From: JANNRA01 sp031401035
GTDB taxonomy: Bacteria > Desulfobacterota > Binatia > HRBIN30 > CADEER01
Assembly: GCA_031401035.1 (NCBI GenBank)
Contig: JANNRA010000010.1
Location: 1-6,890, forward strand
DNA: 6,890 bases
Direction of reading: 5' to 3'
Within the stretch, counting starts at the first letter, position 1; the number at the start of each line of letters is the position of its first letter. A model generated the notes under the pieces. It saw only the letters and a program-made list of their open reading frames with translations. It made no database searches and was not told the DNA's origin. Shown here in pieces: positions 1 through 5,684 of this stretch. The position numbers were made by a program, and so were the translations under genes.

Positions 1-289
1 GTGGCAGCGCTCGCCGGATCCGGAAGGACGAAGGATAACTTGGTGACCATCCGGCTCGCCGGATGCGCACGAATAGGAGAGTGGTCCCTCCGCGCCGGCT
101 CGTTCCCGCTGCCGATCCCACGGATCGACGGCGCCGCCCGCGTGCGCCTACCGCACCGCTCCTGCACGCGCTGCTTGACTCCGTTCCTCATAGGAGAGGG
201 AATCCTGGCCCGATGCGAGATCGCGGGCTTTTCAACGGGCTGGTAGGCGCGCCGATGGTGTTGCCGCCCCTCGCGGAGAGGACATGGCA
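1..289. other. no gene recognised
   Basis: The open frames here are arginine-rich and resemble nothing I know, so I read them as chance frames in GC-rich DNA. Two short direct repeats are visible: GCTCGCCGGAT at 9-19 and 54-64, and ATAGGAGAG at 73-81 and 190-198. I see no RNA gene or terminator. It could be the decayed end of an upstream gene cut by the window edge. Confidence 0.4.
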
Positions 290-318
290 TTGGCAGAGCT
301 CGTTTTTCCGCTAATCAT
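290..318 (+). promoter_or_regulatory. possible sigma70 promoter of the PliG-like gene
   Basis: TTGGCA at 290-295 (5 of 6 to the -35 consensus) and AATCAT at 313-318 (4 of 6 to the -10 consensus) are separated by 17 bases. Transcription would begin near 325. That makes the ATG at 325 an unlikely start and favours the ATG at 352, which has a good ribosome binding site. This is consensus matching only. Confidence 0.35.
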
Positions 319-351
319 CCTGCGATGGAGAGAGCGAAGGAGCGTGGACCG

Positions 352-1110
352 ATGACTGCAGGAACCTCGCGCACGGCGTTGCTCATGGCCGTCGGTATGC
401 TCGGCGTCGCTCGAGCCGCAATGGCCGCGAGCGACATCCGCACCGAGCGCGTCCACTTCAAGCCGGGTGCGACCAGCGCCGTCGTCGAGGCGTCGATCAA
501 GGGTTACGCTACCGTCGACTACGTCCTCGGCGCCCGCAAGGGGCAGGACGTGAACGTCAGTATGGCGACGGACAATGGGGCGAACTATTTCAACATCCTG
601 GCGCCCGGCGAGAGCGAGGTCGCGATGTTCAACGGCTCCGTCGCCGAGAACCAGTTCGAGGGCGCCCTGCCCGCGAGCGGCGACTACAAGATCCGCGTCT
701 ACCTGATGCGCAGCGCCGCCCGCCGGAACGAGGTGGCTAAGTACCGACTGGAGATGATCGTCTCGGACGCCGGTCAGGGTTCCGCGTCGGCAGCCGGCGG
801 CGACGCGAAGGTTCCCGGAACGGACTATCACGCGACCGGCGACGTTCCCTGCTCTCTGGCCAAGGGACAGCCGACCGGCTCGTGCCCCTTCGGGGTGACC
901 CGGCAGGGCGGCGGCAGCGCGATCGTGACGGTGACGAAAGCCGACGGCCGCACCCGCGCGATCGTCTTCGAGCAGGGCAAGGCGACTGGCGCCGACGTCA
1001 GCGCAGCCGATCCGGGCGAGTTCAGCGCCAGCCGCGAGGGCGACCTGACGATCGTCCGCATCGGAGACGAGCGCTACGAGATCCCGGACGCAGTGGTCGG
1101 CGGTGGTTGA
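352..1110 (+). CDS. secreted protein with PliG-like domain and conserved C-terminal domain
   Basis: The start is ATG 352 rather than ATG 325, because GAAGGAG at 336-342 sits 9 bases upstream of it and 325 has no such site. The 252-residue product begins with a signal peptide (hydrophobic core about residues 9-20, likely cleavage after the AMA ending at residue 25), so it should be periplasmic. Residues about 30-138 follow the pattern of inhibitors of g-type lysozyme (PliG/YcgK): ERVHFKPGA, IKGY at 49-52, GARKGQ at 60-65, YFN at 79-81, LPASGDY at 106-112 and RVYLMRSAARRN at 115-126. Databases sometimes label such proteins 'DNA breaking-rejoining protein', a name I would not adopt. A low-complexity linker (139-155) leads to a second domain with the protein's only two cysteines, C167 and C178, possibly disulfide-bonded. 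PliG proteins protect the wall from animal goose-type lysozyme, but inhibition here is inferred. The gene stands alone and looks intact. Confidence 0.8.
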   Translation: MTAGTSRTALLMAVGMLGVARAAMAASDIRTERVHFKPGATSAVVEASIKGYATVDYVLGARKGQDVNVSMATDNGANYFNILAPGESEVAMFNGSVAENQFEGALPASGDYKIRVYLMRSAARRNEVAKYRLEMIVSDAGQGSASAAGGDAKVPGTDYHATGDVPCSLAKGQPTGSCPFGVTRQGGGSAIVTVTKADGRTRAIVFEQGKATGADVSAADPGEFSASREGDLTIVRIGDERYEIPDAVVGGG

Positions 1111-1346
1111 CGGCCGCGACCGTCGGCTCGATCACCGATGACGCTCGGTCTGCGCGGCCTTCCGCCCCTCGCCGCGGTCATGTCGACTGCCCGCGGCGCC
1201 GCGCCGCCGACGCGCACCCGACCCACCGCAAGCGGCGACCTCCGACCCGCGATCCGCAAGGCCCTCGGTGGCGACTGGGACGGCACGCCGGTCGTCGCCG
1301 CGCCCGCCAGCGGCGTGGCGGCCCGACCAGGTCCTGACCCATTGCC
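1111..1346. other. intergenic, no gene recognised
   Basis: Open frames on both strands are proline- and arginine-rich and show no family pattern. I find no convincing hairpin followed by a T-run after the PliG-like gene. Confidence 0.4.
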
Positions 1347-1376
1347 TTGACCTGCCCCTGATCACGCGATCATACT
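1347..1376 (+). promoter_or_regulatory. vapBC1 promoter with internal palindromic operator
   Basis: TTGACC at 1347-1352 (5 of 6 to the -35 consensus) and CATACT at 1371-1376 (4 of 6 to the -10 consensus) are 18 bases apart. Between and into them lies the inverted repeat TGATC-ACGC-GATCA (1359-1372), a natural site for the ribbon-helix-helix antitoxin to repress its own operon. Counting 7 bases from the -10 places transcription start at the A of ATG 1383, and no Shine-Dalgarno sequence precedes that ATG. The message may therefore be leaderless. Confidence 0.5.
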
Positions 1377-1382
1377 AACGGT

Positions 1383-1649
1383 ATGACTGCTACGAAGATC
1401 GCGATCAGTCTGCCGCCGAGTATCGCCGCGCGCGCACGGCGGGCCGTGCAGCGTGGGCGCGCGGCGAGCGTCAGCGCCTACGTGGCCGCGGCACTCGAGG
1501 AGAAGGTCAAGATGGATGATCTCGCGGCCTTGCTCTCCGAGATGTTGGAGGAGTCCGGCGGCCCGCTTTCCAAGGCCGAGCAGCGCACCGCGGATCGTCG
1601 CCTGGGCCTGCCGGCGAGAAAGCCGAGGACTGAGCGGAAACACCGCTGA
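1383..1649 (+). CDS. vapB: type II antitoxin, VapB-like ribbon-helix-helix protein
   Basis: This 88-residue protein should bind operator DNA through its N-terminal ribbon-helix-helix and neutralise the PIN toxin downstream through its C-terminal tail. Residues 3-11 (ATKIAISLP) form the DNA-binding strand. The following helices carry ARARRAV and ASVSAYVAAALEEK. The tail (about 45-75: LAALLSEMLEESGGPLS...RRLGL) is the likely toxin-wrapping part. Its stop TGA (1647-1649) shares one base with the toxin ATG, the usual coupling in such pairs. The sequence style recalls antitoxins I associate with actinobacteria, so transfer is possible, but that is memory and not a search. Confidence 0.8.
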   Translation: MTATKIAISLPPSIAARARRAVQRGRAASVSAYVAAALEEKVKMDDLAALLSEMLEESGGPLSKAEQRTADRRLGLPARKPRTERKHR

Positions 1650-2026
1650 TGGCCGGCCTGACGCTTGATGCCGGAGCGCTGATCGCCTTCGATAAGAACG
1701 ACAGGCGAGTGGTTGCTCTGATCGCCCGCGCACTCGACCATGAATATTCGCTCGCGGTGCCGGCCGGTGTAGTCGGTCAGGCCTGGCGCGACGGACGTCG
1801 CCAAGCACGCCTTGCTCGGCTGCTCGCCTCGACGGAGGTCGAGATCGAGCCCCTTGACGACGAGCGGGCACGGGCGGCAGGGCAACTGTGCGGCGTTACG
1901 GGCACAGCCGATGTGATCGATGCTTCGGTCGTCCTGTGCGCCCGAAGGCGCGGTCACCGGATCGCGACGTCAGATGCAGAGGATATCCGAGCGCTTGATC
2001 CGCATGCGCAAGTGATCGTCCTGTAG
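1649..2026 (+). CDS. vapC: PIN-domain ribonuclease toxin, VapC-like
   Basis: A 125-residue single PIN domain, normal for the family, expected to be a magnesium-dependent RNase held inactive by the preceding antitoxin. The first acidic residue is D7 in LTLDAGALIAF. D88 and D91 lie in the GTADVIDASV motif and D109 in ATSDAEDI. The glutamate usual in the second motif of VapC is absent; the equivalent stretch reads VVGQAWRDG (Q44, W46, R47). I believe this QxWR form is shared by a known subgroup, so loss of activity does not follow. The frame is complete, and translation probably couples to the antitoxin through the one-base TGATG overlap. Confidence 0.85.
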   Translation: MAGLTLDAGALIAFDKNDRRVVALIARALDHEYSLAVPAGVVGQAWRDGRRQARLARLLASTEVEIEPLDDERARAAGQLCGVTGTADVIDASVVLCARRRGHRIATSDAEDIRALDPHAQVIVL

Positions 2027-2103
2027 AGGATGGTTGACGACGAATGAATCGAGCTGCCGGAACCAACATGAGCGCGTGGTCCGTAACTCGCCGGATTGCA
2101 CAC

Positions 2104-2172
2104 GACTTGGCGGGCGCGAGCCAGCTGCTCGTCGGTCAGCGCTGGGACGTCCGAAAAGTCAATCTTTTCGAC
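2104..2172 (-). pseudogene. brnA: BrnA-type antitoxin, N-terminal remnant
   Basis: Read from 2172 downward the frame gives VEKIDFSDVPALTDEQLARARQV, which matches the start of BrnA antitoxins (typically KKIDFSDIPELTDEQL...RRVGRPPLG). The match stops at 2104, just before the expected GRPPLG segment. The DNA-binding part that follows it is gone. No start codon is preserved at the expected place (GTC stands there), though an ATG at 2238 is in the same frame. The fragment overlaps the end of the BrnT remnant, as in real brnTA operons. It cannot make a working antitoxin. Confidence 0.6.
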
Positions 2173-2394
2173 TCGCGTACGCCGCTCTTTCTTTGCGACT
2201 TGCCGGTCGCGCGCGCTCAGATGATGCGGATTTGCCATGTCCCGATCTCCGTACCGCGTATACTACCGCGAGCACTCGTCGGTCGTCCGATATGCCAACG
2301 CGCCAATTCCTGCGTTCCGCAGCCGAGTGCGCATCATCGGACAGATCGAGCCCCTCAGGGTCTGTGAAAGCCGCTGCTGCTTCGAAAGACGCAG
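2159..2394 (-). pseudogene. brnT: BrnT-type toxin, decayed remnant
   Basis: One frame from about 2394 down to the TGA at 2159-2161 reads SFEAAAAFTDPEGLDLSDD, then RRNWRVGISDDRRVLAVVYAV and ends RPASRKERAAYASRKD. This follows the BrnT/RelE-fold ribonuclease pattern (SFEEA..vFaDP...R...iG.s..gRlLvVv...IRIISAR.At.rER..Y). The first 20 or so residues (FEWDPxKAxxNxxKHG in the family) are missing, because the sequence starts exactly at the stop codon of vapC2. The IRII segment is present only in another frame (near 2233-2222), where it meets a TGA. This implies two compensating frameshifts around it. BrnT is normally the toxin partner of BrnA, whose remnant overlaps its 3' end. I judge it dead. Confidence 0.6.
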
Positions 2395-2817
2395 CTATGC
2401 CTTCGGTCGCCCGTCCTTCAACCAGATACGCAGCGGACAGTGCTTGGCTGCGTACTTGAAGTCGTTGTCGGTGGTGAGGAGCGTCAGTTTGTGCCGGAGG
2501 CAGAGCTGCGCGAGCAAGGCATCGATGGTGCCGAGTTGTACCCCGGCTCGGCGACACTGATTGCGAAGACCGGCCGCGTCAACGTGGTCCCGCCGGTCCG
2601 GCGCGAGCACGGGCAACGACGCAAGCCGCTCAAGGATTGCCTCGCGGTCGCGCGGACCAGCGAACCCCTGCAGCAGTTCCTGCAGGATGAGCCCGGTCGT
2701 CACGACGACCTCCCCGCTTTCGAGGGCGCGGCGCAGTGCCATGACCTCAGGCGCGTTCTTGCTCCCGTCGCGACGCAGCGCGAGAGACCAGACGCTCGTG
2801 TCGACGAACAGACTCAC
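2395..2817 (-). CDS. vapC: PIN-domain ribonuclease toxin, VapC-like (second pair)
   Basis: A 140-residue PIN-domain protein, predicted to be a metal-dependent RNase toxin. The four acidic positions of the family are visible: D6 in LFVDTSVW, E47 in ILQELLQG, D99 in GTIDALLAQL and D117 in LLTTDNDF. Translation starts at GTG 2817, whose GTGA overlaps the TGA of the upstream antitoxin by 4 bases, so the two are translationally coupled. Relatives usually end soon after the PLRIW motif. The extra LKDGRPKA tail is therefore possibly sequence acquired at the junction, since the stop codon directly abuts the truncated brnT. The core looks complete and probably functional. Confidence 0.85.
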   Translation of the reverse strand: MSLFVDTSVWSLALRRDGSKNAPEVMALRRALESGEVVVTTGLILQELLQGFAGPRDREAILERLASLPVLAPDRRDHVDAAGLRNQCRRAGVQLGTIDALLAQLCLRHKLTLLTTDNDFKYAAKHCPLRIWLKDGRPKA

Positions 2818-3014
2818 CGACGGGAGCGCTCAGCCTTGTAGTCGAAGGAAGCGTCCCATTCGAGCTTGCCCATGAGTTCCAGAAGGGCCTTCTGCTTGCG
2901 GCGAGCAATGAACTCTTGGAGGGCCCGCGTCACCGCGGCCTTCTTGGTTCGCTCGCCGCTGACCTCCAAGGCGCGCTCCAGCAGTTCAGGGTCCAGAGAG
3001 AGATTGGTCGACAT
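2814..3014 (-). CDS. vapB: VapB-family antitoxin (second pair)
   Basis: The product is 66 residues from ATG 3014, chosen because GAGGAG (3026-3021) lies 6 bases upstream. The longer frame from 3032 has no such site. The sequence STNLSLDPELLERALEVSG, then ERTKKAAVTRALQEFIARR and KALLELMGKLEWDASFDY, fits the VapB antitoxin family (PF09957-like). That family has a short DNA-binding half and a C-terminal tail with the typical GKLEWD motif that blocks the PIN toxin. It overlaps its toxin by 4 bases (GTGA). Expression is probably self-repressed through the inverted repeat at its ribosome binding site. Confidence 0.85.
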   Translation of the reverse strand: MSTNLSLDPELLERALEVSGERTKKAAVTRALQEFIARRKQKALLELMGKLEWDASFDYKAERSRR

Positions 3015-3031
3015 GTGTGGCTCCTCACACA
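3014..3031 (-). promoter_or_regulatory. inverted repeat over the vapB2 ribosome binding site
   Basis: TGTGTG (3014-3019) and CACACA (3026-3031) form a perfect 6-bp inverted repeat with a 6-base centre. It covers the GAGGAG site and touches the ATG of the antitoxin. It could be a DNA operator for the VapBC complex or an RNA hairpin limiting translation. Upstream, TAGACT on the minus strand (3039-3034) is a weak -10 candidate, and I found no good -35. Confidence 0.4.
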
Positions 3032-3104
3032 CGAGTCTACACGCACGGACCCGGGCAGGAAAGCCGCCGGTGCCGAGAGGTGAGGCCCCTATCCGCAGTC
3101 ACTG

Positions 3105-3212
3105 CTGTCCAACTTAGCCGGGGTCGGGCGGGCTGAGGCCTGAGTTTCCAAGCCGAATGGGACGGGGCTGGGGCATCTCGCTGGGCAGGTCTCTCGGCGG
3201 CTGTCCAAATTA
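3105..3212. repeat. two direct copies of an IS-end-like 12-mer
   Basis: CTGTCCAACTTA (3105-3116) and CTGTCCAAATTA (3201-3212) are 11 of 12 identical and lie 96 bases apart in the same orientation. On the minus strand they read TAAGTTGGACAG and TAATTTGGACAG. The second includes the TAA stop of the transposase-like tail at 3213-3345, the usual position of an insertion-sequence terminal repeat. They may mark the ends of two copies of one element. The IS family is not identified, and the bases between them hold no gene. Confidence 0.35.
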
Positions 3213-3345
3213 CGCAAACGCGAACGTGGTCTGGACCGGCTCCGGGATGTCGGGTGGCCCGTCAAACGGCTGGTCGATCCAGCGCCAGAGATCACGATGT
3301 ACGAAGAGGTTCATGCGCAGCAGCGCGGCGAGGTGCGGACCACCT
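3210..3345 (-). pseudogene. unidentified C-terminal fragment, possibly of a transposase
   Basis: Reading down from about 3345 the frame gives GGPHLAALLRMNLFVHRD, then LWRWIDQPFDGPPDIP and EPVQTTFAFA before TAA. The LxRMNLFxxRDLWRWIDxPF style reminds me of the ends of some DDE transposases, but I cannot name the family. It starts where similarity to the IS91-type transposase stops and is in a different frame from it. It is therefore either a separate fragment joined there or the frameshifted tail of the same gene. The stop codon abuts an IS-end-like repeat. Confidence 0.3.
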
Positions 3346-3936
3346 TCGCCCGCCGCAGTCGGGGCACGCCAACACGTCAGACGCGAGGACGCGGCGGAGC
3401 AGGTCAGCCCAGGCGACATAGCGCGACCGCACGGAGGCGGCCGGTGTCGCTTCCGCTTCCGGTGCCGCGCCGGGCGAGCCGGGCGCCGGGCGCGGCGGGT
3501 CTTCGACGACGACCGGGCCGCTGTGGCAGCGCCCGCGCGGCGCGAAGGCGCCGTGGGAGAGGAGCAGGTTGATGCGCGGACGCGGAATCATGACCGCGCG
3601 AGTTTCCAGGAACTCGGACGGCTCGAAGCAGAGTACCTGTGTGCCGTCGCGCCAGGGCCGGCGCAGGCGCAGCAGCACCTTGCCGTCCGGCGTCAACTCC
3701 AGTGCATCCTGCGCGATGGGCGGACGCAAGATGTAGCGGCAGAGGTGTTCGAGCCGCTCGTTCTCCCCGGCGCGCACCGCGACGTTGGCGTGCAGATCGA
3801 AGCCCGCGATATGGGCGTGGCGTGGGCCGCCCGGCGTAGGGCCCATGCCCACACTGTCCGTTCGGCACGTCTCGGCGAGAATGGTATGCGCCAGTTCACG
3901 TCTGAGCTGGTGGGGCACATCCTGCGCAGGCCACAA
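3346..3936 (-). pseudogene. IS91-family transposase, central part only
   Basis: The frame from 3936 down is open for 214 codons. Its residues about 36-197 match Y2-type (IS91/IS801-like) rolling-circle transposases. The match runs GPRHAHIAGFDLHANVAV, then LEHLCRYILRPPIAQDAL (Y68 in the tyrosine motif region), RRPWRDGTQVLCFEPSEFLE, PRPRINLLLSHGAFAP, and YVAWADLLRRVLASDVLACP with the CPDCGGR cysteine pair. A full protein is roughly 350-400 residues or more. The N-terminal zinc finger and the histidine (HUH) motif are missing upstream of 3936. The C-terminus is cut at CPDCGGR, followed by an unrelated RWSAPRRAAAH tail. It cannot transpose. Scraps of the missing C-terminal type occur elsewhere in the window on the opposite strand. 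Confidence 0.75.
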
Positions 3937-3975
3937 CTGAGTGCCTGCTGATGGAGCCCCGACGAGGTGATGTGT

Positions 3976-4583
3976 ATGGTCGCCGTCCTACGATTCGTCG
4001 CCGCCTGCGCCTTCACTGCGCTCGCGCTGCTCCCCGTGCAGGCGGTGGCGCAGACGAATCCACGTGCCGAGGCGCTACTCACCCAGCTCCCGTTCAGCAG
4101 CGGCGAGCGGCAGCGGATCCTGGCCGGCCAGTTGGTGACCACGGCGAGCCGGGAGCAGACCTCCGACCGCGAGTTGGCGATCACCATGGCGTTCCTGATC
4201 AACAACCCGCCGGCCGATCTGGTGGCGATGTTCGAGAAGGCCTACGGCTACGACGTCGACCGGACTGCGACGGCGCATGGCGAGTTGCGCGGCAACGGCA
4301 GTCTGGCTGACCTACGGGGCCTGCGCCTGACACCCGGCGGCGACGCCGAGGCACGGCGCTTCGCCGACGCCCGTGGCGGCACCGATCTCAATCTGTCGAG
4401 TGCCGAGATCGCGGCGTTCCGCGCCCTGCCCGCACGCACGACCGCCGCGGTCGAGGCGGAGCTGCGCAACCAGCTGCTGGCGCGCTACCAGGCCTATCGC
4501 GCCAGGGGACTCGCCGGCATCGCGCCGTACGATCGCGGCAGGACGATGGGACGTTCGTCTTCGCCGATCGTCACTACTACGTG
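3976..4583 (+). pseudogene. secreted protein gene with internal deletion and frameshift, 3' end replaced
   Basis: GTG 3967, ATG 3970 and ATG 3976 are possible starts. I prefer 3976 because GAGG at 3964-3967 is suitably spaced. A signal peptide (VLRFVAACAFTALALLPVQAVA, likely cut before QTNP) marks an exported protein. The following SSGERQRILAGQLVTTASRE, SDRELAITMAFLINNP and DLNLSSAEIAAFRAL belong, as I remember it, to an uncharacterised family of about 350 residues in proteobacteria. After GIAPYDRG (to about 4540) the frame runs to an early TGA at 4582-4584. The alternative frame from 4542 reads DDGTFVFADRHYYVS, which resembles a segment normally about 100 residues further on. I infer an out-of-frame internal deletion at 4541. 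After YYVS the sequence passes into a transposase scrap. No function is known. Confidence 0.55.
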
Positions 4584-4605
4584 AGCGTGGCGCCGGTAGT
4601 TTTTC

Positions 4606-4680
4606 GCCCGCCGCGCCAACCGAGCTGGCTGCCCGACGACGCGAGCTGAACACCGGCCCACCCGCCGGCTCCCCACGCGC
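4606..4680 (+). mobile_element. IS91-type transposase 3' scrap, copy A
   Basis: The frame of the preceding FADRHYYVS segment continues as RPPRQPSWLPDDAS and stops at TGA 4647-4649. The segment from 4608 matches 6295 onward with one mismatch in the first 24 bases, and similarity continues past both stop codons for several tens of bases (CCGGCCCACC in both). Copy B shows that this is the C-terminus of an IS91-like transposase plus its 3' flank. It is fused directly to the truncated secreted protein gene. Confidence 0.5.
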
Positions 4681-4764
4681 AGCCTCCCGAGATCGCGCCG
4701 CCGCCCGCTCCGCTGGGAACCGTCCGCGGGGGGTCCGATAAGGGATGTTCCATCAACAGCTCCA

Positions 4765-4784
4765 GCTTGTCCGGGCTATCGGCC
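4765..4784 (+). repeat. 20-bp direct repeat, left copy (5' edge of nirB fragment)
   Basis: GCTTGTCCGG followed by GCTATCGGCC, identical over all 20 bases to 5310-5329. NirB-like coding starts within a few bases of its right end. The reverse complement (GGCCGATAGCCCGG...) recalls the TAGCCCGGA core of common proteobacterial extragenic repeats, but the usual palindromic partner is not seen. Confidence 0.8.
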
Positions 4785-5309
4785 GCGTCGTCGGCGGCGG
4801 CAACGGCATGGTCGGCCATCGCTTCTGCGAGGAGCTGGCGGCGCGCAACGGCGACGGGCGCTTCCTCATCACCTGTCTCGGCGAAGAGCCGCGTCCCGCC
4901 TACGACCGCGTGCATCTGAGCGAGTTCTTCGCCGGTCGTAGCGCCGCCGACCTACAGCTCGCCGATCCCGAGTGGTACGCAGCGCAGGGCATCGCGCTGT
5001 GCCTCGGCGATGCCGTCGTCGCACTCGACCGCGCCGCCGGCGTCGTCGTTACCGCCGGCGGCGCGCGCGTCCCCTACGACGCGCTCGTGCTCGCCACCGG
5101 CTCCGCCCCATTCGTCCCGCCGCTGCCCGGCGCGGCGCTGCCGGGAGTGTTCGTCTACCGCACCATCGAGGACCTCGAGACGATCCGCGACTGGGGGACG
5201 CGGGCGCGGCGCGCGGTGGTCATCGGCGGCGGCCTGCTCGGCCTCGAGGCGGCCAAGGCGGTGCGCGACATGGGGCTCGAGACGCACGTCGTCGAGTTCG
5301 CGCCGCGCC

Positions 5310-5329
5310 GCTTGTCCGGGCTATCGGCC
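5310..5329 (+). repeat. 20-bp direct repeat, right copy (3' edge of nirB fragment)
   Basis: Identical to 4765-4784, offset 545 bases. NirB similarity stops at 5308-5309, immediately before it. A degenerate third copy with the same spacing (GCCGCTTGTC, 4 unmatched bases, CTATC) lies at 5370-5388. Confidence 0.8.
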
Positions 5330-5420
5330 CGACGGGCTGGGTGGGATACGGCGCGGATACACGGAATAGGCCGCTTGTCTTACCTATCCCTCGAGAACGG
5401 CAGGTAGCCCCACCCCGGGG

Positions 5421-5684
5421 TCATGCCTCGTAGATTTCCCGCCGATGTCCGATCTTCACGACGAGAACGACATCCGGAGGCTCGATCTTGTAGATCACCC
5501 GCCAGTCGCCGACGCGCAGCCGCCGTGCACCTTTCAAGCTGTACCGAAGTGGTTTTCCGAACTCGATAGGGTGCGAGGTGAGCTTCTCTTCTATCGCCGC
5601 TTTGATTTGTTTGCGGACCGACTTGGTGAGCTTCGGGATATCGTCATCCACGACGCTCTTCAGGTACTCGGCTCGATACTTCAC
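5421..5684 (-). CDS. RelE/ParE-family toxin
   Basis: An 87-residue protein of the RelE/ParE fold, the kind that cleaves ribosome-bound mRNA or poisons gyrase. Visible features are KYRAEYLKSVVDDDIPKL, then RKQIKAAIEEKLTSHPIEFG and the typical basic strand GARRLRVGDWRVIYKI, ending in VVKIGHRREIYE. RelE rather than ParE is suggested by the RLRVGDWRVIY and HRREIY pattern, but the target is not proven. I place the start at GTG 5684: AAGG at 5695-5692 is 7 bases upstream, and GTGA gives a 4-base overlap with the antitoxin stop. GTG 5690 would add two residues but has almost no spacing. The frame is intact. Confidence 0.8.
   Translation of the reverse strand: MKYRAEYLKSVVDDDIPKLTKSVRKQIKAAIEEKLTSHPIEFGKPLRYSLKGARRLRVGDWRVIYKIEPPDVVLVVKIGHRREIYEA

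Larger units (their letters stand above)
4745..5407 (+). pseudogene. nirB: nitrite reductase large subunit NirB, N-terminal fragment
   Basis: NirB is the cytoplasmic NADH-dependent nitrite reductase subunit (about 800-850 residues) with FAD, [2Fe-2S], 4Fe-4S and siroheme sites. Only the first quarter is here, as an open frame of 220 codons. The FAD-binding motif is at residues 16-24 (VGGGNGMVG), followed by RPAYDRVHLSEFF, LADPEWYAAQGI, YDALVLATGSAPFVPPLPG and the NAD-binding VVIGGGLLG at 158-166. Similarity ends at EFAPR (184-188). The next residues, RLSGLSARRAGW, are foreign. The first few NirB codons are also replaced, by MFHQQLQLVRAIGR. Both breaks fall at copies of one 20-bp repeat. AAGGG directly abuts the ATG, so there is no properly spaced ribosome binding site. 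It cannot reduce nitrite, since every cofactor domain except the flavin/NAD one is absent. Confidence 0.8.

Noticed and set aside
1..314. Two overlapping plus-strand open frames of 81 and 83 codons
   Set aside because: Arginine- and proline-rich translations without family pattern, signal peptide or ribosome binding site. They fit chance frames in GC-rich DNA.
232..831. 199-codon open frame antisense to the PliG-like gene
   Set aside because: It mirrors a confidently coding gene, and its translation is a composition shadow rich in R, A, V and D.
1132..1365. Open frames on both strands between the PliG-like gene and vapB1
   Set aside because: No recognisable pattern and no ribosome binding site. 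The plus frame overlaps the vapBC1 promoter.
1383..3014. Integron cassette array, suggested by adjacent toxin-antitoxin pairs
   Set aside because: The pairs lie in opposite orientations, and I found no attC-type sites (GTTRRRY/RYYYAAC pairs) or integrase.
3157..3951. 264-codon plus-strand open frame opposite the IS91 transposase remnant
   Set aside because: The minus strand carries clear transposase motifs, and the plus frame is its antisense shadow.
4577..4915. 112-codon minus-strand frame antisense to the nirB fragment, with the phrase DSPDKLELLMEHPL
   Set aside because: The phrase looks protein-like, and I considered a gene end near 4700-4785, but I could not place it in any family, and the rest is a nirB shadow.
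5412..5421. ACCCCGGGGT perfect palindrome after the RelE-like gene as a terminator
   Set aside because: There is no loop and no T-run on either strand, so it is not a credible intrinsic terminator.
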